A stretch of DNA of 64,000 nucleotides from Hanstruepera ponticola. Its GTDB lineage: Bacteria; Bacteroidota; Bacteroidia; Flavobacteriales; Flavobacteriaceae. The DNA is taken from contig NZ_JABANC010000001.1 in the NCBI RefSeq assembly GCF_012931685.1, positions 868,001-932,000 on the forward strand. The letters are read 5' to 3'. The notes beneath the pieces are model-generated. The model ran no database searches. It saw only the letters and a program-made list of their open reading frames with translations, and was not told the DNA's origin. Below, in pieces: positions 54,125 to 63,243 of the stretch. The stretch's first letter is position 1. Each line of letters opens with the position of its first letter. Made by a program: the position numbers and the translations under genes.

Positions 54125-54907
54125 ATGAAAAAGAGCTTAACAATAATCGTATTTATATTTTGTGCGCAATTATTGAGTGCACAAAATGAAAGTTCTTATG
54201 ATGTTGGTGAATGGTTTCGTTTTGAAATGAGTTATAGCGGTTGGATGAAAGCAGGAGAAGCTACGCTCACAGTCAACGAAAGTTTTTATAAGAGTAAGCC
54301 AGTTTTTCATGTTGTAGGAAAAGGTTGGACAACAGGTGCTGTTAGTTGGTTTTTTAAAGTTGAAGATCGTTATGAAACGTATATTGACAAGCGAACAAAT
54401 ATGCCTTACAAATTTATTCGAGATATAGATGAAGGCGGTCATACCAAAAACATTGAAATTGAATTTGATCAACAAAAAAACAAAGCCTATGTTCACAATA
54501 TAAAACATAACAAAAAAGGAGTTTTTGATACCAAACCAAATATTCAGGATATGGTATCAACCTTTTATTATTTAAGAAACAACCTTCATGTTGAGAGCTT
54601 AAAAATAGGTGATGAAGTCTTTGTTAATATGTTTTTTGATGAGGAAAATTATGGCTTTAAATTAAAGTATTTAGGAGAAGAAATTATAAAAACTGAATTC
54701 GGAAAAGTGAACACCTTAAAGTTCAGGCCTTATGTTATGGCTGGGCGTGTTTTTAAAGAAGAAGAAAGTTTGACTCTTTGGGTTTCTAATGATAAAAATA
54801 AAATACCTTTACGTGTCAAAGCAGATTTGGCTGTAGGCTCATTGCGTGCAGATTTAGAAGCTTTCAAAGGGTTGAAGCACCCTTTTAAAATAGTTGTTGA
54901 TAATTAA
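54125..54907 (+). CDS. DUF3108 family exported protein
   Basis: A 260-residue protein with signal peptide MKKSLTIIVFIFCAQLLSAQ, which fixes the start at 54125 (a frame from 54092 adds an unlikely leader). The mature part starts 'YDVGEWFRFEMSYSGWMKAGEATLTV' and contains 'FYYLRNNLHVESLKIGDEVFVNMFFDEENYGFKLKYLGEE' and 'LTLWVSNDKNKIPLRVKADLAVGSLRADLEAFKG', the DUF3108 pattern (periplasmic lipocalin-like fold suspected). Function unknown. It is translated 9 bases before the tryptophan dioxygenase gene. Confidence 0.85.
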   Translation: MKKSLTIIVFIFCAQLLSAQNESSYDVGEWFRFEMSYSGWMKAGEATLTVNESFYKSKPVFHVVGKGWTTGAVSWFFKVEDRYETYIDKRTNMPYKFIRDIDEGGHTKNIEIEFDQQKNKAYVHNIKHNKKGVFDTKPNIQDMVSTFYYLRNNLHVESLKIGDEVFVNMFFDEENYGFKLKYLGEEIIKTEFGKVNTLKFRPYVMAGRVFKEEESLTLWVSNDKNKIPLRVKADLAVGSLRADLEAFKGLKHPFKIVVDN

Positions 54908-54916
54908 TTTTTAAAA

Positions 54917-55834
54917 ATGACCAAAGATATAACCAAGCAATTAAAAGAAAAATACGATAATTTAGGGCAAGATTTAGACACTCATTTAGAAGGTTTGCTT
55001 TACAGTAAACCTATTAATTATTGGGATTATATTCAAACAGATGCGCTATTAGACTTGCAAACCCAACGCACTGTTTTACCAGATGAAATGGTTTTTATCA
55101 TGTATCATCAAATAAACGAATTGTTATTTAAGATGATATTATGGGAAATCGAACAAGTTGCCAAAACACAAAAACTCACGGCAGATTTTTTTTCTACCAA
55201 ACTGATGCGTATCAGTCGTTATTTTGATATGCTAACGTCTTCTTTCAATATTATGAGAGAAGGTATGGAAGTTGAGCAATATAATAAATTTAGACTCACT
55301 CTTACACCTGCAAGTGGCTTTCAAAGTGCACAATATCGTAAAATTGAGTTTTCTTCAACGGAACTTATTAATTTAATTGATAATCGTTTTAGAGAAACAA
55401 TTGATAGAAATACTTCTTTTGAACATGCTTTTGAGCATTTATATTGGCAAGCTGCAGGAAAAGATTACAAAACTGGAAAGAAAAGCTATTTATTAACAGT
55501 TTTCGAAGAACGATACAAAGATGAATTTATTAGATTTGCGAAGTTCTATAACACAAACAACCTCTGGACAAAGTTTAAAGAACTTCCAGAGAATGTGAAA
55601 GAAAACAAAGTTTTAATTGATGCCATGAGACACTATGATCACACTGTAAATATCAAATGGGTTATGGCACACTATAATACAGCAAACCACTATTTAAATA
55701 TAGGTGGAAAAACAGCTGAAGCAACAGGAGGAAGCGAATGGGTAAAATATATGCATCCAAAATATCAACGAAGAATATTTTTTCCAGACTTATGGACCAA
55801 ACAAGAATTAGCAGATTGGGGAAAAAATGTATAA
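54917..55834 (+). CDS. Tryptophan 2,3-dioxygenase
   Basis: A heme enzyme that opens the indole ring of tryptophan to N-formylkynurenine. Motifs: 'DEMVFIMYHQINELLFKMILWEIEQV' (substrate site), 'LTPASGFQSAQYRKIEFSS' and the heme/substrate region 'RHYDHTVNIKWVMAHYNTANHYLNIGGKTAEATGGSEWVKYMHPKYQRR', where heme iron is held by a His. 305 residues, normal (TDO/KynA family). Together with hmgA and hppD it makes this an aromatic amino-acid catabolic neighbourhood. The M23 gene overlaps its 3' end. Confidence 0.96.
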   Translation: MTKDITKQLKEKYDNLGQDLDTHLEGLLYSKPINYWDYIQTDALLDLQTQRTVLPDEMVFIMYHQINELLFKMILWEIEQVAKTQKLTADFFSTKLMRISRYFDMLTSSFNIMREGMEVEQYNKFRLTLTPASGFQSAQYRKIEFSSTELINLIDNRFRETIDRNTSFEHAFEHLYWQAAGKDYKTGKKSYLLTVFEERYKDEFIRFAKFYNTNNLWTKFKELPENVKENKVLIDAMRHYDHTVNIKWVMAHYNTANHYLNIGGKTAEATGGSEWVKYMHPKYQRRIFFPDLWTKQELADWGKNV

Positions 55835-57099
55835 CAGTTTTAGTTTTAGCTTTATCATTTTTTAGTTGTAAAAATGATAAGCCAGAACACGAAGTCGTAG
55901 AAGAAGTGGCTGTCATTGAGCCTCAAGACATTTATGAATTTGGGTTTAATCTAAACGATTATATAGTAAAGAGAGATACCATTAGAAAAGGCGATAGCTT
56001 TGGTATCATTATGGAACGTAACAAAATAGGTTATCCCAAAATTTTTCAAATAGCTGAAGGAGCTAAAGATAGTTTTGATATCAGAAAATTACAGATTGGT
56101 AAGCCTTATACCATACTTTGCTCAAAAGATACACTCCAGGAACCTAAGTGCTTTATTTATCAGCCTAATCGGGAAGAATATTATGTTGTCAATTTTAATG
56201 ATTCCATACATGCCTATAAAAGCAGAAAGCCAATAAAATATGTAGAAAAAGAGATATCAGGCGTCATTACTAGTAATATATCTGAAACGTTGGATGAGAA
56301 GGGCATTAGTTTTATCCTAGCCTATAAAATGTCAGATATTTATGCTTGGACTATTGATTTTACAAGACTTCAAAAAGGCGACAATTTTAAGGTAATTTAC
56401 ACTGATAAATATATTGATGATAGTATTTATGCTGGAATTCATGAAATTAAAGCCGCATACTTTGAGCATAAAAACGAACCTTTTTATGCTTTTGAGTTTG
56501 AAACAGATAGTATTAAAGGCTTAAGTGACTATTTCAATGAAGAAGCTAAAAATTTACGTCGTGCTTTTCTTAAAGCTCCAGTCGAGTACAAGCGCATTTC
56601 ATCTAGATATAATTTAAGACGTCGTATAGCCTTATACGGAAACAGAATCAGGCCACATAAAGGAACTGACTTTTCCGCTAATGTGGGAACACCAATACGT
56701 GCGACCGCTAATGGGACTGTAACAAAATCTGCATATACAAGAGGGAATGGTAATTATGTCAAAATACGCCATAATAACACCTATGAAACTCAATATTTGC
56801 ATATGAAAAAGCAGAATGTAAAAGTAGGTCAGTATGTCAAGCAAGGTGATGTGATTGGTTGGGTTGGTATGACAGGAAATACATCTGGCCCTCATGTGTG
56901 TTATCGTTTTTGGAAAAATGGTAAACAGGTAGATCCTTTTAAACAAAAACTTCCAGAGGCCGAGCCTATTTCCGATAGCTTAAGAGTGAGATATCTCGAA
57001 TTTATTAAGCCGTTAAAAAAACAATTAGACGGCATAGGATTTGAAAATGAGATGGATATAGATTTACCTACAAGTTCAGAAATTACAGATTTGCAATAA
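55789..57099 (+). CDS. M23 peptidoglycan endopeptidase lipoprotein
   Basis: A 436-residue lipoprotein: leader 'RISRLGKKCITVLVLALSFFSC' with lipidated Cys27. The C-terminal M23/LytM domain (about residues 280-385) shows 'RPHKGTDFSANVGTPIRATANGTV' (His290, Asp294), 'QYLHM' (His338) and 'GNTSGPHVCYRFW'. In the last motif, His369 of H-x-H is kept but the second His, normally a zinc ligand, is Cys371. It starts within the tryptophan dioxygenase gene: ATG 55789 (46-base overlap), or TTG 55813. It would cut peptide cross-links or activate such enzymes at the envelope. Confidence 0.9.
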   Translation, partial: LMDQTRISRLGKKCITVLVLALSFFSCKNDKPEHEVVEEVAVIEPQDIYEFGFNLNDYIVKRDTIRKGDSFGIIMERNKIGYPKIFQIAEGAKDSFDIRKLQIGKPYTILCSKDTLQEPKCFIYQPNREEYYVVNFNDSIHAYKSRKPIKYVEKEISGVITSNISETLDEKGISFILAYKMSDIYAWTIDFTRLQKGDNFKVIYTDKYIDDSIYAGIHEIKAAYFEHKNEPFYAFEFETDSIKGLSDYFNEEAKNLRRAFLKAPVEYKRISSRYNLRRRIALYGNRIRPHKGTDFSANVGTPIRATANGTVTKSAYTRGNGNYVKIRHNNTYETQYLHMKKQNVKVGQYVKQGDVIGWVGMTGNTSGPHVCYRFWKNGKQVDPFKQKLPEAEPISDSLRVRYLEFIKPLKKQLDGIGFENEMDIDLPTSSEITDLQ

Positions 57100-57102
57100 T
57101 TT

Positions 57103-58746
57103 ATGCCACTACCTAAAATTAATCCAACTACAACAAAGGCTTGGAAAAAACTTCAAGAACATTTTAAAGAAATTGAGCACGTTCATATGAAGGATTTGTT
57201 TGCAAAAGACCCAGAGCGCGCAAACAAATTTACCATTGATTGGCAAGATTTTTATGTAGATTATTCAAAGAATAGGATAACTGAAGAAACAAAAAAATTA
57301 CTAATTGATTTAGCTGACGAGGTTCAACTTGGGCAAGCTATAAAGGACTATTTTTCAGGAGAGATAATAAATGAAACCGAACAAAGGGCTGTTTTACATA
57401 CGGCTTTAAGATCTCCCGCTACTGAAAAAGTAATTGTTGATGGGATTAATGTTATTCCAGATGTTTATAATGTAAAAGAAAAAATCAAGCGATTCACAAA
57501 TCAAATTATCAATGGCAAACTCAAAGGCTTTACAGGTAAGGTTTTTACAGATGTTGTCAATATAGGAATAGGAGGATCAGATTTAGGTCCTGCCATGGTG
57601 GTGGATTCTTTACAATTTTATAAAAATCATTTAAACACACATTTTGTTAGTAATGTTGATGGTGATCATGTGAATGAAATAATCAAGACACTAAATCCTG
57701 AAACAACACTTTTTGTAATAGTTTCAAAAACATTTACAACCCAAGAAACCCTGTCCAATGCTAATACCATTAGAGATTGGTTTTTGCAAACTGCTGATGA
57801 ATTACACGTTTCAAAACATTTTGTGGCGGTTTCAACAAACATTAATAGCGTTCAAGAGTTTGGCATAGATTCAAACAATATTTTTCCAATGTGGGATTGG
57901 GTAGGTGGAAGATTCTCGTTATGGAGCGCTGTTGGCTTATCAATTAGTTTATCAGTGGGATATGACAACTTTGATAAACTATTATCAGGAGCTCATAAAA
58001 TGGATGAACATTTTAAAAACGAACCTTTTAAAGACAACATTCCAGTAATCCTAGCATTATTAAGTGTATGGTATAACAACTTTTTTAAAGCAGAAAGCGA
58101 AGCTATAATTCCATACTCTCAATACCTCAATCAATTTGCAACCTATTTGCAACAAGGTATTATGGAAAGTAATGGGAAAAGTATAGATAGAAACGGAAAA
58201 CCTGTTAATTATCAAACAGGAACTATTATATGGGGAGAACCTGGAACCAACTCGCAACATGCTTTTTTTCAGCTAATACATCAAGGAACAAAATTAATAC
58301 CAGCTGATTTTATTGGTTTCGCTCAATCACTTCATGGAAATCAAGATCATCAAGACAAATTGATTTCTAATTTTATTGCCCAATCCGAAGCTTTATTAAA
58401 CGGTAAATCTCGTGAACAGGTTATTTCTGAATATAATTCTTCAAAAGGAATTACTGATAGCGAACAAAATCAAATACCTTTTAAAATTTTTGAGGGAAAC
58501 AAGCCAACTAATACGATTTTCATTAAAAAACTAACGCCCGAAAGTTTAGGAAAACTTATTGCGCTTTATGAGCATAAAATATTTGTTCAAGGTATTATTT
58601 GGAATATTTTCAGTTTTGACCAGTTTGGAGTAGAACTTGGTAAACAACTGGCAAAAAATATTCTTCATGACATAAAAAATAACATAAATGCAAATCATGA
58701 TGCATCTACTGCCAATATTTTGAACTATTTTCAAAAAAACAACTAA
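57103..58746 (+). CDS. pgi: Glucose-6-phosphate isomerase
   Basis: Interconverts glucose-6-phosphate and fructose-6-phosphate. '[15 protein letters not shown]' and '[17 protein letters not shown]' bind the phosphate; '[17 protein letters not shown]' and '[23 protein letters not shown]' carry the catalytic Glu and His; '[14 protein letters not shown]' holds the catalytic Lys near the C-terminus. 547 residues, normal. It begins 3 bases after the M23 gene, so is likely transcribed with it. Confidence 0.98.
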   Translation: MPLPKINPTTTKAWKKLQEHFKEIEHVHMKDLFAKDPERANKFTIDWQDFYVDYSKNRITEETKKLLIDLADEVQLGQAIKDYFSGEIINETEQRAVLHTALRSPATEKVIVDGINVIPDVYNVKEKIKRFTNQIINGKLKGFTGKVFTDVVNIGIGGSDLGPAMVVDSLQFYKNHLNTHFVSNVDGDHVNEIIKTLNPETTLFVIVSKTFTTQETLSNANTIRDWFLQTADELHVSKHFVAVSTNINSVQEFGIDSNNIFPMWDWVGGRFSLWSAVGLSISLSVGYDNFDKLLSGAHKMDEHFKNEPFKDNIPVILALLSVWYNNFFKAESEAIIPYSQYLNQFATYLQQGIMESNGKSIDRNGKPVNYQTGTIIWGEPGTNSQHAFFQLIHQGTKLIPADFIGFAQSLHGNQDHQDKLISNFIAQSEALLNGKSREQVISEYNSSKGITDSEQNQIPFKIFEGNKPTNTIFIKKLTPESLGKLIALYEHKIFVQGIIWNIFSFDQFGVELGKQLAKNILHDIKNNINANHDASTANILNYFQKNN

Positions 58747-58870
58747 TTAATTGTTGAAAAACCTGTTGATAGGTTTATTTCTTAATTACTTTTCAGACAC
58801 GTTTTATTGTATAACTTCAAGCAACTAAAAATTCTTAACTATAACATAATGCATATATGTTATTAAAAAG

Positions 58871-58878
58871 TAATTTTG
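58871..58878 (+). promoter_or_regulatory. -7 element of the TonB receptor gene at 58911
   Basis: TAATTTTG, exact consensus, 32 bases before the ATG at 58911. It lies inside a longer frame that begins at 58857, so it supports the later start. Confidence 0.5.
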
Positions 58879-58910
58879 CCAAAAATTTAAAAACCAATCT
58901 TATTAATACA

Positions 58911-61463
58911 ATGAAAAAAATTACAAGATTTTTATTTTTAGCAGTAGCGTTTATGTTTACTGGTTTAACATTGGCACAAAGTACTGTATCAGGTACTATT
59001 ATGGATGCCGAAATGAACGCACCACTTCCTGGTGCCAACATCATTGAAAAAGGCACAACTAACGGTGTGTCTTCTGATTTTGATGGGAATTTTACAATTA
59101 CTACAGAAGCTACTTCTGGTCAATTAGTAATCTCTTATGTTGGTTACAGCACTGTAACCGTATCATTTGATGGTAGCACAAATTTAGGAAACATTACTTT
59201 GGCAAGTGACAATACATTGGACGAGGTAGTTATTATTGGGTCTGGAGTTATTGATTTAGCTGAAGACAGAAAAACACCAATAGCTGTTTCTACAATTAAA
59301 GCTAGTGAAATTAGAGAAAAAGCTGGAAATTTTGATCTACCAGTATTATTAAAATCTACACCTTCTGTACAGACAGTTAATGGCGGTAGTTTTGGTGAAG
59401 GGCAAATGTACTTAAGAGGTTTCGACCAAACAAATACAGCATTCTTATTAAATGGACAACCAATTAACGGTATGGAAGATGGTAAAATGTATTGGTCAAA
59501 TTGGCAAGGCGTTACAGAAGTATCTAATGCGATTCAGGTACAGCGTGGTTTAGGAGCTTCAAAATTAGCTATTTCATCTGTTGGTGGTACTGTAAACATT
59601 GTTACCAAAACTATTGATAAAAAAGCTGGTGGTTTTGTTCAGCAAATGGTGGGAAATGACAATTACATTAAATCTACTGCTTATTTTTCAACCGGAGTTA
59701 GTGACAAAGGATGGTCTTTTTCTGGTTTGTTAGGGCATTGGCAAGGTGATGGCTATGTAGATTATACACAAGGTCAAGGTCAAACTTATTTTCTTTCTGT
59801 TGGTTATCAGCCAAACGAAAATCATGCACTTAATTTCTTGTTAACAGGTGCGCCACAATGGCATGCGGTTCAGGGTGGAGCTTCTATTCGTAGTTTTGTA
59901 GAAAGTGATAGATTTAGACGTTTAAACCCTTGGATATATGAAGGTGTAAACAGTCCGAATACCTTACATGGTGAAAACAATGTTTATCCAGGAGGGCGAA
60001 ACATTTATCATAAACCAGTAGCTAACTTAAGTTGGGATTGGACCATTAATGACAAGTCCGAATTATCTACTGTTTTATATGGTTCTATGGGTAGAGGTAG
60101 CTTTGCACAAGCAAGAACTTCAGGAGATGACGTAACCTACGCACGTGGATCCAACAATAATCATAATTGGTACGGTTTAGTAACAAATTATAACAATCAG
60201 TTAAATGAATATTTAAACTTTAACATCGGAGCCGATGTACGATTATATAATGGTATTCACTTTAGAGATGTAAGAGAATTTATTACTGTTGATTCGGTTT
60301 CTAATAGTTCAGGATATAGTGGAGGTGAAACGTACTTTTTAACAGAAGCTGGGGGAATCAATCCATGGGGTGTATTCTTTAATCCTAATACAGATCATTT
60401 ACAACGTTTTGGATATGATTATGAAGAGCAAATTAACTATGCAGGTGTATTTGGTCAATTAGAATACGCAAAAGATAATTTCTCTGCCTTTTTCCAAGGT
60501 GCAGTTTCTAATCAATCTCACGTAAGAACAGAATTCTTAAACACGTCTACTCCTGGACAAGGAGAAGAAGGAGAGAAAGTAAATAACATTGGTTATAACC
60601 TTAAGGCTGGTGCATCATACCAAATTGGTGACATGCACAAGGTTTTTGTGAATGCAGGATACTATTCTCGTCAACCTTTTCATGATTTATTATATGTAAA
60701 TGATAGAGGTAGTAATGAATTATACAATCCAGCTATTGAAAATGAGGAAATTACTGGACTTGAAGCAGGATATCAATTTAATGGTGGCAGAGCTATTTCT
60801 GCGAACTTAAATGTTTATCATACTACTTGGGATAATAGAACTTTAGTTGCTAATAACGGATTAAATGATGACGAATTTAGATCTTTTCAAACCTTTGGAG
60901 TTAAACAAGTACACTACGGTGTGGAGTTAGAAGTTTTTACACGTCCATTAGACAACTTAAGATTAAACGGATTTTTATCTTTAGGCGAATGGCAATTTAA
61001 AGATAATGCTACTCAAAGAACATTTAATCAAGACGGCACCCAAGTGGAACCAGACGAAGAAATAGTTATTGATGGTTTTAATGTTGGTGGAGCTGCACAA
61101 GTTACTGCTGGAATTAATGCTATTTATGAGTTCTTGCCAAGAACAAGTATAGATGCTAATTGGAATTGGTATAATGATATGTACTCAACGGGGTCTTTAG
61201 AACAAGCAACTGTTGCAATGCCTTCTTATGATACTGTAGATGCAGGGTTCTCATATAAAATGCTTTTAGGCGAAGGAAAAAGTTCCCTTCAGTTTCGTGT
61301 TAACGTAAATAACATTTTTGATGAGGTGTATTTAGAATCAGTTAATGGTAACATACAGGCTTCATCTAATCCTGAAGATAATTTTAAAGGGGTAAATATG
61401 GATAACTCTGGAAGATTTGGTTACGGTAGAACTTGGAATACAAGTATCCGCTTAAACTTCTAA
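58911..61463 (+). CDS. TonB-dependent outer-membrane receptor
   Basis: An 850-residue receptor with signal peptide MKKITRFLFLAVAFMFTGLTLAQ. A carboxypeptidase-regulatory-like domain ('VSGTIMDAEMNAPLPGANIIEKGTTNGVSSDFDGNFTI') is followed by the TonB-box-like 'LDEVVIIGSGVIDLAEDRKTPIAVSTIKASEI', the plug ('QMYLRGFDQTNTAFLLNGQPINGMEDGKMYWSNWQGVTEVSNAIQVQRGLGASKLAISSVGGTVNIVTK') and a 22-strand barrel ending 'GRTWNTSIRLNF'. No SusD gene is adjacent; the ligand is unknown. A terminator follows at 61483. Confidence 0.95.
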   Translation: MKKITRFLFLAVAFMFTGLTLAQSTVSGTIMDAEMNAPLPGANIIEKGTTNGVSSDFDGNFTITTEATSGQLVISYVGYSTVTVSFDGSTNLGNITLASDNTLDEVVIIGSGVIDLAEDRKTPIAVSTIKASEIREKAGNFDLPVLLKSTPSVQTVNGGSFGEGQMYLRGFDQTNTAFLLNGQPINGMEDGKMYWSNWQGVTEVSNAIQVQRGLGASKLAISSVGGTVNIVTKTIDKKAGGFVQQMVGNDNYIKSTAYFSTGVSDKGWSFSGLLGHWQGDGYVDYTQGQGQTYFLSVGYQPNENHALNFLLTGAPQWHAVQGGASIRSFVESDRFRRLNPWIYEGVNSPNTLHGENNVYPGGRNIYHKPVANLSWDWTINDKSELSTVLYGSMGRGSFAQARTSGDDVTYARGSNNNHNWYGLVTNYNNQLNEYLNFNIGADVRLYNGIHFRDVREFITVDSVSNSSGYSGGETYFLTEAGGINPWGVFFNPNTDHLQRFGYDYEEQINYAGVFGQLEYAKDNFSAFFQGAVSNQSHVRTEFLNTSTPGQGEEGEKVNNIGYNLKAGASYQIGDMHKVFVNAGYYSRQPFHDLLYVNDRGSNELYNPAIENEEITGLEAGYQFNGGRAISANLNVYHTTWDNRTLVANNGLNDDEFRSFQTFGVKQVHYGVELEVFTRPLDNLRLNGFLSLGEWQFKDNATQRTFNQDGTQVEPDEEIVIDGFNVGGAAQVTAGINAIYEFLPRTSIDANWNWYNDMYSTGSLEQATVAMPSYDTVDAGFSYKMLLGEGKSSLQFRVNVNNIFDEVYLESVNGNIQASSNPEDNFKGVNMDNSGRFGYGRTWNTSIRLNF

Positions 61464-61482
61464 TACTTGTTTTAGAATATAT

Positions 61483-61513
61483 AAAAAACCTCTTCCAAAT
61501 GAAGAGGTTTTTT
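61483..61513 (+). terminator. Terminator of the TonB receptor gene
   Basis: Stem AAAAAACCTCTTC/GAAGAGGTTTTTT with a 5-base loop and T-run. Confidence 0.85.
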
Positions 61514-61529
61514 TATGCACTTTTATTAG

Positions 61530-61537
61530 TACATTTG
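61530..61537 (+). promoter_or_regulatory. -7 element of the small membrane protein gene
   Basis: TACATTTG, exact consensus, 23 bases before the ATG at 61561. No TTG at the usual distance. Confidence 0.45.
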
Positions 61538-61560
61538 TTTAAATTTAAAACAACAATCTC

Positions 61561-62001
61561 ATGTATAATACCATTAAATTACTTCATTCTTATTGGGCTT
61601 ACCTAGTCTTATTTATGTTGATAATTGCAGTTATAAATGCCTTAATAAAAAGATTAGGTGATAAAGAATATGGTGCAAAGGATTTTAGGATTGCACTTTT
61701 CACTTTAATAGTTTCACATATTCAATTACTGTTGGGATTAATATTATATTTTGTTTCTCCTAGATTTAGTCTGTTTAGTGAATCTGGTATGGGTGAGATA
61801 ATGAAAAACGCTGTTGATAGACTCTACTTAGTAGAGCATCCTATAGTAAATATTTTAGCCATAGTTCTCATTACTGTTGGTTATTCAAAGCATAAAAAGA
61901 AACTCATCTCAAAAGCTAAATTCAATACTATTACTGTTTTTTATGTAATAGCACTTGTGTTATTCTTATCTAGAATTCCATGGAATACTTGGATGGCATA
62001 A
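61561..62001 (+). CDS. Small four-helix membrane protein (cytochrome b-like annotation)
   Basis: A 146-residue protein with four membrane helices (about 12-30, 45-68, 90-110 and 122-140). His residues in or next to helices (LLHSYWAYLVLF, VSHIQLLLGLILYF, VEHPIVNILAIVL) could ligate heme, as in the group of small proteins loosely called 'cytochrome b' in Flavobacteriia. No partner dehydrogenase or quinone-binding gene is adjacent, so the role is unassigned. It has its own -7 box and a strong terminator. Confidence 0.7.
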   Translation: MYNTIKLLHSYWAYLVLFMLIIAVINALIKRLGDKEYGAKDFRIALFTLIVSHIQLLLGLILYFVSPRFSLFSESGMGEIMKNAVDRLYLVEHPIVNILAIVLITVGYSKHKKKLISKAKFNTITVFYVIALVLFLSRIPWNTWMA

Positions 62002-62034
62002 AAAAAAGGCGACTAAAACAAGTCGCCTTTTTTT
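62001..62034. terminator. Bidirectional terminator between the membrane protein and EEP nuclease genes
   Basis: Stem AAAAAAAGGCGACT/AGTCGCCTTTTTTT with a 6-base loop; T-runs on both strands. The two genes converge here. Confidence 0.9.
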
Positions 62035-62048
62035 TATTTATAATTTTT

Positions 62049-63104
62049 TCATTCAATTACTTCTTTAATCAAGAAAATATATGATGGGAAGTGGTCACTG
62101 AATCCATCGGTAAAGCCACCGTTTGAAAAACTCCGTTTAGGATATCCTTTCCACCTTCCACGCTTACTAACTAAATAATTTTTATTATAGATATTTGCCT
62201 GATAAAATTGAAAAGAAGAGTAGTCTTTTTCAAGAAATGGCTGTGTTATAATAATTTGGTCAAATAAACTCCATGCATCACGATAGGCATTAGAACCTAA
62301 CCCTGCCCTAAATAAATTTTCATAAGGATTATAAATCTCTTTAAAACCAACATCTTCTCTATCGTTTTTAGTTTTTAAAACCTCTTTCATACTGGCATTT
62401 GTAGGGTCATCGTTAAAATCGCCCATGGAAATTATTTTAGCATAAGGGTCTAAAGTTTGTAACGAATCAATAATTTTCTTGTTAAGCTTTGCAGCAGCCA
62501 CACGTTTTGGTCTGCTTCTTGCTTCACCACCACTTCGAGAAGGCCAGTGGTTTACAATAATATGAATCATTTCACCATCTAATTTCCCACTAACTAGTAA
62601 TTGGTCTCTGGTATAAACTCGTTTTTGAGATTGATCATCAAAAAGTAAGAGTTCATGTGAGCTTGTAAATAAAGGCGTGAATAATTTTTTTTGATATAGC
62701 AAGGCAACATCAATGCCACGTCTATCAGGAGATTCATAATGAACAATCCCATAATCCATGTTTACCAAAGCTGGGTCATTTATCACATCTTCAATAACAT
62801 CTCTATTTTCAACCTCTGAAATTCCAATAATAGCAGGAGAATTTTTAGCTGTATCAGTTCCTATATCAGCCAATACTCGGGCCATATTCCGAACTTTTTT
62901 CTTGTAAATTTCACTTACATCAATTTTCATCTCCATGATTGGGCTTGCCTCATCATTTTTGGTTGGGTCATTGATAGTGTCAAATAGGTTTTCTAAATTA
63001 TAAAAAGCAACAGTATGGATTTTAAATTTTTTAGCTTCTTGAGAATTGGCAGTTATAGCAACACATACAAGTAGTGTTGTAAACCAAAATTTTATATTTT
63101 TCAT
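62049..63104 (-). CDS. Secreted endonuclease/exonuclease/phosphatase (EEP) family protein
   Basis: A 351-residue exported protein with signal peptide MKNIKFWFTTLLVCVAITANSQ. The EEP (DNase I-like) fold is shown by 'TVAFYNLENLFDTIND', 'PAIIGISEVENRDVIEDV' (metal Glu), 'IHIIVNHWPSRSGGEARSRPKRVAAAKL' (catalytic His), 'ISMGDFNDDPTNASM' (Asp/Asn) and the terminal 'FSDHFPSYIFL' with the Asp-His pair. It could cut nucleic acid or a phosphate ester outside the cytoplasm; the exact substrate is unknown. A -7 element lies at 63151-63158. Confidence 0.9.
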   Translation of the reverse strand: MKNIKFWFTTLLVCVAITANSQEAKKFKIHTVAFYNLENLFDTINDPTKNDEASPIMEMKIDVSEIYKKKVRNMARVLADIGTDTAKNSPAIIGISEVENRDVIEDVINDPALVNMDYGIVHYESPDRRGIDVALLYQKKLFTPLFTSSHELLLFDDQSQKRVYTRDQLLVSGKLDGEMIHIIVNHWPSRSGGEARSRPKRVAAAKLNKKIIDSLQTLDPYAKIISMGDFNDDPTNASMKEVLKTKNDREDVGFKEIYNPYENLFRAGLGSNAYRDAWSLFDQIIITQPFLEKDYSSFQFYQANIYNKNYLVSKRGRWKGYPKRSFSNGGFTDGFSDHFPSYIFLIKEVIE

Positions 63105-63150
63105 TAAATTAGAATGTTACGTTTTTGTTATGGTATTACAAATCTTACGC

Positions 63151-63158
63151 CAAAAGTA
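63151..63158 (-). promoter_or_regulatory. -7 element of the EEP gene
   Basis: TACTTTTG on the minus strand, exact consensus, 46 bases before the ATG at 63104. Confidence 0.45.
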
Positions 63159-63178
63159 GATATTTATTAGAAAAAATG

Positions 63179-63186
63179 TAAATTTG
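63179..63186 (+). promoter_or_regulatory. -7 element of the right-edge receptor gene
   Basis: TAAATTTG, exact consensus, 57 bases before the ATG at 63244 and divergent from the EEP promoter. Confidence 0.45.
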
Positions 63187-63243
63187 CAGGCTTAATTAAT
63201 CAAAAATTAATGCAAAATCTATTTTTTAACTATAATTTCTAAC

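Noticed and set aside
54170-54508. 112-codon minus-strand frame opposite the DUF3108 gene
   Set aside because: Antisense to a gene with a clear signal peptide and family match; no features of its own.
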